Source: Mycetohabitans endofungorum (GTDB taxonomy: Bacteria > Pseudomonadota > Gammaproteobacteria > Burkholderiales > Burkholderiaceae). Taken from it: 64,000 nucleotides of DNA. Within the stretch, counting starts at the first letter, position 1; every line of letters begins with the position of its first letter. Below, in pieces: positions 44,491-53,467 of the stretch. The notes below the pieces were generated by a model, which saw only the letters and a program-made list of their open reading frames with translations, was not told the origin of the DNA and made no database searches. The DNA lies in NCBI RefSeq assembly GCF_037477895.1, contig NZ_CP132744.1, forward strand, positions 1,612,001 to 1,676,000, given 5' to 3'. The position numbers and the translations under genes are program-made.

Positions 44491-45619
44491 TGAACGACGA
44501 GTCGCGCTGCGCGAGCATGCCGCCTGTTTTGCCCGCGACCAGCTCAGTATAGACATCGCAACCGCCGAGCGTGCCAGCACTTTTCATCGGGACGGCTGGC
44601 GCCGATGCGCAGAATTTGGCCTGTTCAGTATGGCCCTACCCGAGGAGTACGGGGGAGCGGGCGCGCCGCTGTCCGACCTGCTTGCCGTCATGGACGGCCT
44701 GGGATACGGCAGCGAAGACTTGGGACTGCTGTTCTCGCTCAACGCGCACCTGTGGACCGTGGCCCTGCCGCTGGCCATCCACGGCACACCGGCACAGCGC
44801 TCGCGCTTTTTGCCAGGCTTGATGGATGGCTCGTTGATCGGGGCCAATGCCTCGACGGAAGACGAAGCAGGCTCAGACGTGTTCTCCATGCGCACCCAAG
44901 CGGTACGAGACGGCGACAGCTATGTCCTCAACGGCTCGAAAACCTACATCACCAACGCCCCTATCGCGGATCTATGCGTCCTCTACGCCACCATTGACCC
45001 CACGCTCGGTCCACTGGGCGTCACCGCGTTCCTGGTCGAGACGACCAACCCGGGCCTGGAGCTGAGCCCGCCTTTGGAAAAGATGGGACTGCGCACTGCA
45101 CAGATGGGCCGGATCACACTCAAGGACTGCCGTGTCTCGGCCGATGCCGTACTGGGACGAGAAGGACGAGGCGTCAAGGTCTTTGAAAGTGCCATGGAAT
45201 ATGAACGTGGATGCATTCTTGCCACCACGTTGGGCGCCATGCGCCGCCGCCTTGAAGCATGCATTACCCACGCGCGTACCCGCCGCCAGTTCGGTCAACC
45301 CATTGGAAAGAATCAAGCCATCTCCCATCGCCTCGCCGACATGAAAGTCAACCTCGATGCCGCGAGCGAACTCGTCTATCGGGTAGGGCGGCTCAAGGAT
45401 GCGGGCAAAGATGCCACGCTGGAAGCGGCCTGTGCAAAGCTGTTCGTCTCGGAGACGTACACGAAGTTTTCGCTAGACGCACTGCGCATTTACGGTGCGC
45501 AAGGCTACCTCGCTCAAACCCCTACTGAAAGAGGACTGCGCGACGCCATCGCATCCCTCCTCTATTCGGGAACCTCTGATATTCAACGCAACATCATCGC
45601 CACCGAACTGGGATTATGA
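44474..45619 (+). CDS. Prolyl-carrier-protein dehydrogenase (PltE-like, acyl-CoA dehydrogenase fold)
   Basis: 381 residues from the ATG at 44474, inside the end of the A gene. It has FAD-dependent acyl-CoA dehydrogenase signatures (ANASTEDEAGSD, YITNAPIADL, RRQFGQPIGKNQAISHRLADMK, YSGTSDIQRNI). The usual C-terminal catalytic Glu of the YEGT motif is Ser here, and a Glu in MEYERG could play the base, as in isovaleryl-CoA dehydrogenase. Next to a prolyl-AMP ligase and a carrier protein, its likely role is the four-electron oxidation of prolyl-S-carrier to pyrrole-2-carboxyl-S-carrier. Confidence 0.87.
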   Translation: MPNPPDERRVALREHAACFARDQLSIDIATAERASTFHRDGWRRCAEFGLFSMALPEEYGGAGAPLSDLLAVMDGLGYGSEDLGLLFSLNAHLWTVALPLAIHGTPAQRSRFLPGLMDGSLIGANASTEDEAGSDVFSMRTQAVRDGDSYVLNGSKTYITNAPIADLCVLYATIDPTLGPLGVTAFLVETTNPGLELSPPLEKMGLRTAQMGRITLKDCRVSADAVLGREGRGVKVFESAMEYERGCILATTLGAMRRRLEACITHARTRRQFGQPIGKNQAISHRLADMKVNLDAASELVYRVGRLKDAGKDATLEAACAKLFVSETYTKFSLDALRIYGAQGYLAQTPTERGLRDAIASLLYSGTSDIQRNIIATELGL

Positions 45620-45917
45620 ACTGACCTAGCGATGCGCCAGCGCAGCGTCGCGATCGAATCAGGCATGTGCCGTTCGCACACTGAGCGGCCGCGCGGCACG
45701 TCGTGCTCGGGTAAGGCAGGCGGGCGGCGGATATGGCGGTGTCGATACGGTGTCGTGTGGCATGAGGCTGGGGGCAGATGGGGAAATCGAGACTGGCTTT
45801 GAGGCAGCTAGCCCTTCAAAATTTTGATGCAACCGGGTGAGAGAGTGAAATCGAGCGCGGCAGGCAAAGCACAAAAAAGCTGGCTTGATGCCCACGCGGG
45901 AAACCAAGAATTCTCTG
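45620..45917. other. Gene-free stretch downstream of the pyrrole operon
   Basis: No supported gene and no clear terminator. It ends at the promoter-operator region of the toxin-antitoxin pair. Confidence 0.5.
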
Positions 45918-45920
45918 CCT

Positions 45921-45940
45921 ATGCTCTACATGTATAGCAT
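45921..45940 (+). promoter_or_regulatory. Probable toxin-antitoxin operator
   Basis: A 20-bp near-perfect palindrome: ATGCT at one end, AGCAT at the other, and the 8-bp palindrome TACATGTA in the middle. It lies 20 bp before the antitoxin start, where ribbon-helix-helix antitoxins usually bind and repress their own promoter. Confidence 0.6.
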
Positions 45941-45959
45941 AGCTTTTGAGGAGATTTTG

Positions 45960-46184
45960 ATGCTAGCGATCCGACTTCCACAGGGGATCGAGAGCCGTCT
46001 AGAAGCTTTGGCGGCTGCTACGGGGCGGACTAAGACCTTTTACGCGCGCGAGGCGATCCTTGAACATATCGACAATTTGGAGGACGTGTATCTTGCCGAA
46101 CAACGCCTGGCAGATCTTCGTGCTGGCCAAACCGAGGCCATTGCATTGGAAGACCTGATGAAGCAGTATGGCCTGGCAGGCTAA
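45960..46184 (+). CDS. Ribbon-helix-helix antitoxin (RelB-like)
   Basis: 74 residues from the ATG at 45960, with GAGGAG eight bases upstream; the longer frame from 45885 has no ribosome site. The N-terminus (MLAIRLPQGIESRLEALAAATGRTKTFYAREAI) is a typical ribbon-helix-helix DNA-binding domain. The C-terminal half (LEDLMKQYGLAG) should wrap and neutralise the toxin. It overlaps the RelE-like gene by 17 bp. Confidence 0.88.
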   Translation: MLAIRLPQGIESRLEALAAATGRTKTFYAREAILEHIDNLEDVYLAEQRLADLRAGQTEAIALEDLMKQYGLAG

Positions 46185-46464
46185 AGTCGAGACGGCAGCG
46201 GCGAAAGAGCTCAAGAAGCTTGGCCCGCCGCAGGCCGAGCGCGTGTTGCGATTTCTTTTCGACCGGGTGGCCAAATTGGACGACCCGCGCAGCATGGGGG
46301 AAGCGCTCAAGGGGGTAAAACTAGGTGAGTTCTGGGAATATCGTGTGGGCGATTATCGAGTCATCGCCAAGATTCAGGATGACGAGTTGCTCATTTTAGT
46401 GGTGCGGATCGGGAATCGCCGCGCGGTTTATATTTCGGTGAACGTGATCAGTGGTTCCGATTGA
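46168..46464 (+). CDS. RelE/ParE-family toxin
   Basis: 98 residues. The RelE-fold pattern is clear: AAAKELKKLGPPQAERVLRF, then a turn, then FWEYRVGDYRVIAKIQDDE and LVVRIGNRRAVY. The basic and aromatic residues fit mRNA-cutting RelE toxins acting on the ribosome, though a ParE-like gyrase poison cannot be excluded. It begins inside the antitoxin gene, so translation is coupled. Confidence 0.88.
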   Translation: MAWQAKVETAAAKELKKLGPPQAERVLRFLFDRVAKLDDPRSMGEALKGVKLGEFWEYRVGDYRVIAKIQDDELLILVVRIGNRRAVYISVNVISGSD

Positions 46465-46469
46465 TGGTG

Positions 46470-46992
46470 ATCGGTCGTTTCGCTCGAAGGTGATCGCTGA
46501 TCACCGGTTTCCGAAACGAGCGATCATCTTGCCGAAACGGGCGATCACGTTCCCGCAATAACAGCTGATCACGCGAGTGAAACGAGATGACCGTTGCGGC
46601 TCGGCGGTGGTGTTGCGCATGTGATCAACGACGAGCGTTAGCCTTGTCTCTTTTTAGGGGACAGTTTGATGCTGGCACATCGGATGAGCATGCGCAAACT
46701 GAGGGAAGTACTGCGACTGAAGTGGGCGTGCGGCTTGTCGCAACGCCAGATCAGCCGGGCGATCGGCATCAGCGTCGGCGCCATCTCGGCATACGCTGCA
46801 CGCGCCAGCGCGGCGGGCCTCGACTGGGCTGCCGTCGAAGCGCTCGCCGACGACGAGCTCGAGATCAGGTTGGACCTGCCTGCGCAGACGGCGATTTCGA
46901 CCCGAAGGGTTGAACCGGACTACGCGGCGATGCACCGTGACCTGCGCCGTAAGGGCGTGACGTTGCAACTACTCTGGGAGGAATACGTCCAT
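46470..46992 (+). mobile_element. IS21-family element, left end (truncated by an IS3-family insertion)
   Basis: The left part has the multiple terminal repeats typical of IS21 elements: CCGAAACGAGCGATCA at 46511-46526 and the same with one change at 46532-46547, plus several GTGATCG words. It is followed by the start of istA. The right end and istB are missing. The outer boundary is approximate. Confidence 0.65.
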
Positions 46993-47004
46993 GTAGTGGT
47001 CTAA
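46669..47004 (+). pseudogene. istA transposase N-terminus (IS21 family), truncated
   Basis: 111 residues from the ATG at 46669, with AGGGGA upstream. MSMRKLREVLRLKWACGLSQ and RQISRAIGISVGAISAYA form the helix-turn-helix start of IS21-type IstA; HRDLRRKGVTLQLLWEEYV is also a conserved block. The reading frame ends in VHVVV at the border of the inserted IS3-type sequence, so the DDE catalytic domain is absent. Confidence 0.82.
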
Positions 47005-47338
47005 TGAAGTCTAATGAAACCGGACACTGATCTAGGCGAGAATGCTCGCCATGAAGAGGTGTCTGATGAAGAAGCAGCGACGTACGTTTTCCCCGGAATT
47101 CAAACAGCAAGCCGCCTGTCTGGTGCTCGAGCAGGGCTATAGCCATATGGAGGCGAGCCGTTCGGTGGGCGTTGGCGAGACGGTACTGCGTCGCTGGGTG
47201 CACCAGCTTCAGCAGGAACGTGAGGGCATCACGCCGCAAGGCAAGGCGATCACGCCAGATCAGCAACGCATTAAAGAACTCGAGGCGCGTATAGAACGCC
47301 TCGAACGTGAGAAGGCCATTTTAAAAAAGGCTACGGTA
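46992..47338 (+). mobile_element. IS3-family element, left part, inserted in the IS21 element
   Basis: Begins near TGTAGTGGTCTAATG, carries orfA and stops just after the orfA frameshift region. orfB and the right end are missing, so a later deletion must have removed them. Confidence 0.65.
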
Positions 47339-47422
47339 GGTTCAACTGATGTGTGCGATTCAGTCGTGTGCGTAGCGCGCATTTCCGATCCGATTTTCTC
47401 CTTTATATTCGAAACCCGGTGA
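47066..47422 (+). pseudogene. IS3-family transposase OrfA (end replaced)
   Basis: 118 residues from the ATG at 47066. MKKQRRTFSPEFKQQAACLV, YSHMEASRSVGVGETVLRRW and the leucine zipper RIKELEARIERLEREKAILKKAT are classic OrfA features. The slippery A6G run used to make OrfAB is present at 47323-47329, but orfB does not follow. After KKAT the sequence turns into unrelated DNA. Not expected to transpose alone. Confidence 0.85.
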
Positions 47423-47581
47423 CGGAGGCTCATCGTCGGGCCGGTGATCCTCGTGCGGACCGAGCACGTCGAGGTATGCATCGAGAGCACGCTGAACCGA
47501 CGCAGCGACCAACCGCGTAATGCCGCTGTAATCGTCTGCCCCGCGCAATTGTAAAAATGTAATCGACATGAGGCGACAGAA

Positions 47582-47596
47582 TACGTAAAATACGTA
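47582..47596 (+). promoter_or_regulatory. Probable operator of the Phd/VapC pair
   Basis: TACGTA-AAA-TACGTA, two copies of a self-complementary 6-mer, 23 bp before the antitoxin start. This is a likely autoregulatory site. Confidence 0.5.
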
Positions 47597-47619
47597 CTGA
47601 TCCTTATTAGGAGGTCAAC

Positions 47620-47874
47620 ATGCAGGCAATCACTGCCACCGAACTTGCCCGACAAACCCGCCAGGTTTTAGATACCGTCGCGCGTCAAGGCCAAACCATC
47701 ATCGTCGAGCGTAACCATGTTCCGGTGGCTCGAATTGTGCCCCCCAAACTGACCATGACCGCCACCCAAGCGCTCGCGGGGCTGCCCGTAGCGCTCACGC
47801 CGCGGCAGGCCACGGCTTGGCTGGCTGACAGCCGTACTGACTTGGATAACAGCGTGCGAGATCCATGGGCGTAA
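47620..47874 (+). CDS. Phd/YefM-type (prevent-host-death) antitoxin
   Basis: 84 residues with AGGAGGT before the ATG. ITATELARQTRQVLDTVARQGQTIIVERNHVPVARIVP is a textbook Phd/YefM DNA-binding fold. The C-terminal part should bind the PIN toxin encoded next, which overlaps it by 10 bp. Confidence 0.9.
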   Translation: MQAITATELARQTRQVLDTVARQGQTIIVERNHVPVARIVPPKLTMTATQALAGLPVALTPRQATAWLADSRTDLDNSVRDPWA

Positions 47875-48272
47875 TCCTTGACAGTTGCATTTGGGTTGCA
47901 TTAGCCGCAAAAACGCTTGATTCGCAAACCGTGATCGAACTCGCTGGCGACGCACCCGTGTTCATCTCAGTCATTTCGTTGGGCGAACTCGGATTTGGCG
48001 TGCAAGCTTGCACGGATCCTGTCGAGCGGGCCGTGCGCGCTGCCCATCTACAACAGCTTGAGCGGTGCCCGATTCGTGAGGTGTCGCAGCAGACTGCCGC
48101 CGCATTCGGCGTGCTTGCGGCTTTTGTCAAGCAATCTGGTCGGTCACCACGGCCTCGCTACAATGATCTGTGGATCGCTGCACAGGCGATCGAGCACGGC
48201 GATGCGCTGATGACACTTAACCGTGCCGACTTTGTCGACTTGCCAGGGTTGCGGCTCGTGACGCCTAGATAG
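47865..48272 (+). CDS. VapC-type PIN-domain toxin
   Basis: 135 residues. PIN ribonuclease acidic residues are visible: ILDSCIWVAL (first Asp), SLGELGFGV (Glu), RYNDLWIAAQA (Asp) and LNRADFVDLPGL (last Asp). VapC toxins cut tRNA or rRNA when freed from the antitoxin. The gene starts inside the antitoxin gene. Confidence 0.9.
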   Translation: MGVILDSCIWVALAAKTLDSQTVIELAGDAPVFISVISLGELGFGVQACTDPVERAVRAAHLQQLERCPIREVSQQTAAAFGVLAAFVKQSGRSPRPRYNDLWIAAQAIEHGDALMTLNRADFVDLPGLRLVTPR

Positions 48273-48714
48273 AAGCGGCGCGCTTAGCCATTTAACAATG
48301 TAGCGACGTAGCCATTTGCGACGTGTCGGTTGGCAGATGCCACACTGCGCGCACACGAGGCCGGCAACGCCGGCCTCATGATACATGTTACACCCAACGT
48401 AATCGCGCGGCAATCTCTCGGTCCATCGCCTCATTTTAGTTGAAACGATGTCTGTGAATCGCACAGGTAAACGACTCAACCGAGCATAGCCTCCCCACGC
48501 GGAAATGAGAACGACGCATGCGTGGTTGCCGCACTCCTTAAGCGCAACACGCCCCGCCCAGCGCAGGCTGAGAAACGCTATCCGTTGCTGTTGACTGAAA
48601 CGCCAGTTAACAAATTCACCGGTTTGTAAAATCCGGCCGGCGACCGTATACGCTGTATTAGCCCGGCGGGCATCGGCTACCGGGCTGGAGCGCTACTCGG
48701 CGCACTGGCGCCAA
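48273..48714. other. Gene-free stretch between VapC and phaR
   Basis: No supported gene. It holds a perfect 9-bp inverted repeat (GAGGCCGGC / GCCGGCCTC, 48357-48377) without a T-run. A minus-strand frame across it has a short piece (QPTRRKWLRRY) faintly like an IS481-type helix-turn-helix, too weak to call. Confidence 0.5.
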
Positions 48715-49290
48715 CTATTTCTTGTCGCTGCCAGACGATGAGCTGCCACCACCCGGTGCGAACGGAAAGCTGCTAAACAGGGTCCTGGCCTGATTCTGCA
48801 TTTGTTCTTGCATCTGCACGAACATGTTCTTCGACTGTTCGATGTAGCTGGTCATCATGCCTTGCATCATCGGCGCTTGCATGTTCATGAACTGCGACCA
48901 GATTTCCGGGTTCAGCGCATTGTTGTCGTACAGTCCCTTCGACTGCTCGGCAAACTTGTTTTGGATATCGATGAATGCCTGGATATTTTTCTCCAGGTAC
49001 GTTCCCATCAAGCCTTGCATCGCATGACCATAGAAACGAATGATTTGCGACAGCATCGACGACGAGAACATCGGCACCCCGCCACTTTCCTCTTCCAGGA
49101 TGATCTGCAGCAGGATGCTGCGGGTCAGGTCCTCGTTGGACTTGGCATCCACCACCTTGAACGCTTCCTGATCGAGCACGAGCTGCTTCACGTCGCTCAA
49201 CGTGATGTATGTGCTCGTCTCGGTATCGTAGAGCCGACGGTTCGGATATTTCTTGACCAGACGTTCGGCAGGTTTCTTCGTAGTCGTCAT
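48715..49290 (-). CDS. phaR: Polyhydroxyalkanoate synthesis repressor PhaR
   Basis: 191 residues. The N-terminal DNA-binding domain VKKYPNRRLYDTETSTYITLSDVKQLV is characteristic of PhaR, followed by the PHB-accumulation regulatory domain and a Met/Gln-rich C-terminus. PhaR binds both PHA granules and the promoters of phasin genes and its own gene. Last in the minus-strand order phaC-phaA-phaB-phaR, 106 bp after phaB, so it may have its own promoter. Confidence 0.95.
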   Translation of the reverse strand: MTTTKKPAERLVKKYPNRRLYDTETSTYITLSDVKQLVLDQEAFKVVDAKSNEDLTRSILLQIILEEESGGVPMFSSSMLSQIIRFYGHAMQGLMGTYLEKNIQAFIDIQNKFAEQSKGLYDNNALNPEIWSQFMNMQAPMMQGMMTSYIEQSKNMFVQMQEQMQNQARTLFSSFPFAPGGGSSSSGSDKK

Positions 49291-49396
49291 GTCATGCCTT
49301 CAAGGACGAATGCGGACGTGCCATCCTCGACGGACGGCATGTCCCTTGTTCTGCGATGCATCCGCGGCACGCGTGGGGTGGCGCGCCACACGCGCA

Positions 49397-50137
49397 TCAC
49401 CCCATGTGCAGACCACCGTTCAGGGAAAAGTCCGCACCTGTCGCAAAGCCCGATTCATCCGAGGCGAGCCACGAGACAATCGATGCAATTTCCTCCGGCG
49501 CGCCGAAGCGCTTCACTGGAATGGTTGCAATGATTTTCTCGAGCACGTCTTGACGAATCGTCTTGACCATGTCGGTGCCGATGTAGCCCGGCGACACCGT
49601 ATTGACGGTCACGCCCTTGGTCGCCACCTCTTGCGCGAGCGCCATCGTGAAACCATGGATGCCGGCCTTGGCCGTCGAGTAGTTTGTCTGCCCGAATTGC
49701 CCTTTTTGGCCGTTCACCGACGAGATATTGATCACCCGTCCCCAGCCGCGCTCGACCATGCCGTCGATGACCTGCTTCGTGACGTTGAATAGGCTCGTCA
49801 GGTTCGTGTTGATCACCGCGGTCCAGTCCTCGACGGTCATCTTACGAAACACCACGTCACGCGTGATGCCCGCGTTGTTGACCAGCACGTCGATATCACC
49901 GACTTCGGCCTTGATTTTGTCGAACGCTGCTTTGGTTGAACTCCAATCGCCGACATTGCCCTCGGACGCGATGAACTCGAAGCCCAATGCCTTCTGATCG
50001 TTGAGCCATTTCGTGCGACGGGGCGAGTTTGGGCCGCACCCGGCCACCACACGAAATCCATCGCGGTGCAGCCGTTGGCAGATTGCGGTGCCGATGCCGC
50101 CCATCCCTCCCGTTACGTATGCAATGCGTTGTGTCAT
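49397..50137 (-). CDS. phaB: Acetoacetyl-CoA reductase
   Basis: 246 residues, the usual PhaB length. It is an NADPH-dependent SDR: cofactor motif TGGMGGIGTAICQRL and active site NISSVNGQKGQFGQTNYSTAKAG (Ser, Tyr, Lys). It reduces acetoacetyl-CoA to (R)-3-hydroxybutyryl-CoA, the monomer for PhaC. It lies 46 bp after phaA. Confidence 0.95.
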   Translation of the reverse strand: MTQRIAYVTGGMGGIGTAICQRLHRDGFRVVAGCGPNSPRRTKWLNDQKALGFEFIASEGNVGDWSSTKAAFDKIKAEVGDIDVLVNNAGITRDVVFRKMTVEDWTAVINTNLTSLFNVTKQVIDGMVERGWGRVINISSVNGQKGQFGQTNYSTAKAGIHGFTMALAQEVATKGVTVNTVSPGYIGTDMVKTIRQDVLEKIIATIPVKRFGAPEEIASIVSWLASDESGFATGADFSLNGGLHMG

Positions 50138-50183
50138 CTGTCACGTCCTCCGATATTGATTCTGTTGCCTGCGCCGATGCCGC

Positions 50184-51365
50184 TCAGTCACGTTCGACCG
50201 CGAGTGCAACCCCCATGCCGCCACCGATGCACAACGACGCCAGACCGCGCTTCACATCGCGCCGACGCATTTCATGCAACAGGGTGACCAAGATACGCGC
50301 ACCGGACGCGCCGATCGGATGACCGATGGCGATCGCGCCGCCATTCACATTGACCTTCGACACGTCCCAACCCATTTCTTGATGAACCGCCAGCGCTTGC
50401 GCGGCAAACGCCTCGTTGATCTCCATCAGGTCCAAGTCGGCCGCCGACCAGCCCGCGCGCTCCAGGCAGCGACGCGAGGCGGGCACCGGGCCCATGCCCA
50501 TCACCTCCGGGTCCACCCCCGCGCTCGCGTACGCCTTGATCCGGGCCAGCGGCTTCAAGCCGAGTGCCTCGGCTTTCTTCGCCGACATCACGACAAGCGC
50601 CGCCGCGCCGTCATTGATGCCTGATGCGTTCGCTGCGGTAACCGTGCCCTCCTTTGAAAACGCCGGCTTGAGCCCGGCCAGCGACTCTGCGCTCACGCCG
50701 TGGCGCACAAACTCGTCGGTCGCAAAGCGCACCGGCTCGCCCTTCTTCTGCGGAATATCGATCGGCACGATCTCGTCGTCAAAGCGGCCGGCCTTCTGCG
50801 CAGCTTCGGCCTTGTTCTGCGACAGCGCGGCGAACTGATCTTGTGCCTCGCGCGTAATACCGTACTCCTGTGCGACGTTCTCGGCGGTGATGCCCATATG
50901 GTACTGGTTGTAGACGTCCCATAAGCCGTCGACGATCATGCTGTCGATCAGCTTCGCCTCTCCCATCCGGAAGCCGTCGCGCGAACCGGGCAGCACGTGC
51001 GGCGCGGCACTCATGTTCTCCTGGCCGCCGGCGACCACGATCTGCGCGTCGCCGGCGATCACCGCGTTGGCGGCCAGCATCACCGCTTGCAGGCCGGAGC
51101 CGCAGACCTTGTTGATTGTCATCGCCGGCACGGCAGTGGGCAGCCCGGCCCTGATCAGCGCCTGGCGCGCCGGATTTTGACCGGAGCCGGCGGTCAACAC
51201 CTGCCCGAGAACCACGTCGCTGACCTGCTCCGGCTTCACGCCGGCCCGCTCCAGGGCAGCCCGGATCACCGTTGCACCAAGCTCGGGCGCGGGAATGCGC
51301 GCCAGCGAACCACCGAATTTACCGACCGCGGTACGGACGGCGGACACGATCACAACGTCAGTCAT
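50184..51365 (-). CDS. phaA: Acetyl-CoA acetyltransferase (beta-ketothiolase)
   Basis: 393 residues. Thiolase residues: nucleophile C88 in [11 protein letters not shown], the His in [14 protein letters not shown], and the second Cys in LCIGGGMG. It condenses two acetyl-CoA to acetoacetyl-CoA, the first step of polyhydroxybutyrate synthesis. Placed between phaC and phaB in the same operon, 47 bp after phaC. Confidence 0.96.
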   Translation of the reverse strand: MTDVVIVSAVRTAVGKFGGSLARIPAPELGATVIRAALERAGVKPEQVSDVVLGQVLTAGSGQNPARQALIRAGLPTAVPAMTINKVCGSGLQAVMLAANAVIAGDAQIVVAGGQENMSAAPHVLPGSRDGFRMGEAKLIDSMIVDGLWDVYNQYHMGITAENVAQEYGITREAQDQFAALSQNKAEAAQKAGRFDDEIVPIDIPQKKGEPVRFATDEFVRHGVSAESLAGLKPAFSKEGTVTAANASGINDGAAALVVMSAKKAEALGLKPLARIKAYASAGVDPEVMGMGPVPASRRCLERAGWSAADLDLMEINEAFAAQALAVHQEMGWDVSKVNVNGGAIAIGHPIGASGARILVTLLHEMRRRDVKRGLASLCIGGGMGVALAVERD

Positions 51366-51412
51366 TCGCTTTCCTTTTTAAAAACCCTTATCCGATTGCA
51401 TGCGCGACAGGT

Positions 51413-53467
51413 TTATACGTCGCGCACGAGGACATAACGGCCCGGCGCGGGTTCAATCGGCAGGTATGTCGCATTGCCGGACTTCGCTCGCGCCTTGATC
51501 CGTTTGCCGCCGTACTGCGCCAGCCACCCCGACCATTCCGGCCACCAGCTCCCGGGCCGCTGCGTGGATTGCTGGAGCCATTGCTCGGGGTCATTTGGCA
51601 ACGCGCGTGTTTCCCCTTCGATCGCCCAATAACTGCGCTTGTTCTTGGCCGGCGGATTGATCACCCCCGCAATGTGACCGGATGCGCCAAGCACGAACTT
51701 GAGCGGACCGCTAAGCAGCGACGTCGATGCGTACGCGGTGCGCCACGGCACGATGTGGTCGTCCCTTGATCCATAGATGAACGTGGGCACGTCGATCTGG
51801 GCCAGATCCACCGGCTCCCCGCACACCGTCACGCCGCCCGGCACGCGCAAGCGGTTCTCTAAATACGTCTGGCGCAGATAGCGCGCATACATGGGCCCCG
51901 GCAAATTCGTTGAATCGCTGTTCCAGTACAGCAGGTCCAATGGTGCCGGCGTGCGTCCCTTCAAGTAATGGTCGACCACGTAGTTCCATACCAGGTCGTT
52001 TGGCCGCAGGAACGAGAACGTGTTCGCAAACTCGACGCCGCGCATCAGGCCTGGCGCGCCGCCCCCTTTTGCGCCAATCGTCTGTTCGCGCATCGCGACG
52101 TGCGCCTCATCAACGAACACATCGAGCACACCGGTGTCGCCGAAATCCAGCATCGCGGTGAGCAGCGTCATCGACGCCGCCGGGCGCTCGCCACGCGCGG
52201 CACACACGGCCAGCGCCGTCGCGAGCAGCGTGCCACCGACGCAGAAGCCGAGCGTATTGAGCTGCTCACGGCCGGTAATGTCGCGCGTAGCATCGATCGC
52301 CGCGAGCACGCCGTCGGCGATATAGTCGTCCCACGTCTTGTGTGCAATCGACGCATCCGCATTGCGCCACGATATCAGAAACACGAGGTGGCCCTCGTCG
52401 AGCGCATAGCGCACCAGCGAATTGTCCGGCTGCAAGTCCAGAATGTAGAATTTGTTGATGCACGGCGGCACGACCAGCAGCGGCCGCTCGTAGACCGTCG
52501 GCGTGCGTGGCGTGTATTGGATCAGCTGGATCAACTCGTTCTCGAACACGACCCAGCCTTCGGTACTCGCCAGGTTCTTGCCGACCACGAAACGCGATTC
52601 GTCGGTCTGCGAGATCTTGCCGCGTTGCAGGTCCGCCAACAAGTTCGCGATGCCCTGCCGCAGGCTTTCTCCCTGGGTGTCGAGCAGCATCTTTTGCGCT
52701 TCCGGATTGAGCGCAAGAAAATTGCTTGGCGATGCCGCAGCGATCCACTGCTCGACGACGAAACGGATCCGCTCGCGCGTCTTCGCATCCGCATCCAGTG
52801 CATCCGCAAGCTTGTTCAGATAGCGCGAGTTGAGCAGGTACCACGCCGCCGCCAGCGCGTAGGTCGGCGTCGCCTTCCATTCGTCGGCGCTGAAACGGCG
52901 GTCGCCCGGCTCAAACAGCGCGTCGATGTCCGCCGAGCCCGGCGTGAATTTCAACGCGCGCTCGATCAATGTCTGGCACTCGTGCAGATAGTCATGCTGC
53001 AGCGCTTGCAATCGCTGCGGATCGAATCTCACGCTGGGCACCGCACCGAGCGACGCAAACGGGTTCGTCAACGCGGCCGGCACATTCGACAGCCCGCCGG
53101 CGGCATGGAGCAGCGCAAACACAAACGGCGACGCAGTCAGCGCGGGACCGAATGCACTGGCCCATGCCGGACCGAACAACGTGGCCAGTCCAGCCATAGG
53201 CGCGGCAGTTGCGCCGCCGTGTGGCAAATCGGCGCGGCCCTTGCCGTCCTCTGCGCCACCCGCGCGCTCGTCTGCGCCGCGCGCCGCCGGCTGTGCGACC
53301 ACGGCCTGCTGCATGGCCGTCATTCGTTGCGGCCAAGTGGCCGGGTCCGTGAACTGGCGCCATGCGTTTAGCCAGCCGTCGAACAGAGGTCGGATATCGC
53401 CAGCCGAATCCCCAACTGAGGAAGCACCAGTGCTGGATGGCTGCGAGGTTCTGGATGAGTCTGCCAT
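51413..53467 (-). CDS. phaC: Class I poly(R)-hydroxyalkanoate synthase
   Basis: 684 residues, longer than the roughly 590 of Cupriavidus PhaC because of an Ala-rich N-terminal segment (about residues 55-100). The lipase-like box GFCVGGTLLA holds the catalytic C409. The catalytic His is in GASGHIAGVINPP, and the Asp should lie in the DHIVPWRTAY region. PPCINKFYILDL is a conserved synthase block. It polymerises hydroxybutyryl-CoA at the granule surface. First gene of the pha operon. Confidence 0.95.
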   Translation of the reverse strand: MADSSRTSQPSSTGASSVGDSAGDIRPLFDGWLNAWRQFTDPATWPQRMTAMQQAVVAQPAARGADERAGGAEDGKGRADLPHGGATAAPMAGLATLFGPAWASAFGPALTASPFVFALLHAAGGLSNVPAALTNPFASLGAVPSVRFDPQRLQALQHDYLHECQTLIERALKFTPGSADIDALFEPGDRRFSADEWKATPTYALAAAWYLLNSRYLNKLADALDADAKTRERIRFVVEQWIAAASPSNFLALNPEAQKMLLDTQGESLRQGIANLLADLQRGKISQTDESRFVVGKNLASTEGWVVFENELIQLIQYTPRTPTVYERPLLVVPPCINKFYILDLQPDNSLVRYALDEGHLVFLISWRNADASIAHKTWDDYIADGVLAAIDATRDITGREQLNTLGFCVGGTLLATALAVCAARGERPAASMTLLTAMLDFGDTGVLDVFVDEAHVAMREQTIGAKGGGAPGLMRGVEFANTFSFLRPNDLVWNYVVDHYLKGRTPAPLDLLYWNSDSTNLPGPMYARYLRQTYLENRLRVPGGVTVCGEPVDLAQIDVPTFIYGSRDDHIVPWRTAYASTSLLSGPLKFVLGASGHIAGVINPPAKNKRSYWAIEGETRALPNDPEQWLQQSTQRPGSWWPEWSGWLAQYGGKRIKARAKSGNATYLPIEPAPGRYVLVRDV

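Noticed and set aside
47360..47569. Minus-strand ORF of 69 codons between the IS3 piece and the Phd gene
   Set aside because: No ribosome site or family resemblance, and it overlaps the orfA tail; could be a cut-off gene but unsupported.
48144..48479. Minus-strand ORF with a short IS481-like helix-turn-helix resemblance
   Set aside because: Resemblance covers about a dozen residues only, and the frame overlaps the vapC 3' end.
51968..53371. Plus-strand ORF of 467 codons over phaC
   Set aside because: Antisense shadow; composition is Arg/His-rich, and phaC has its catalytic motifs.
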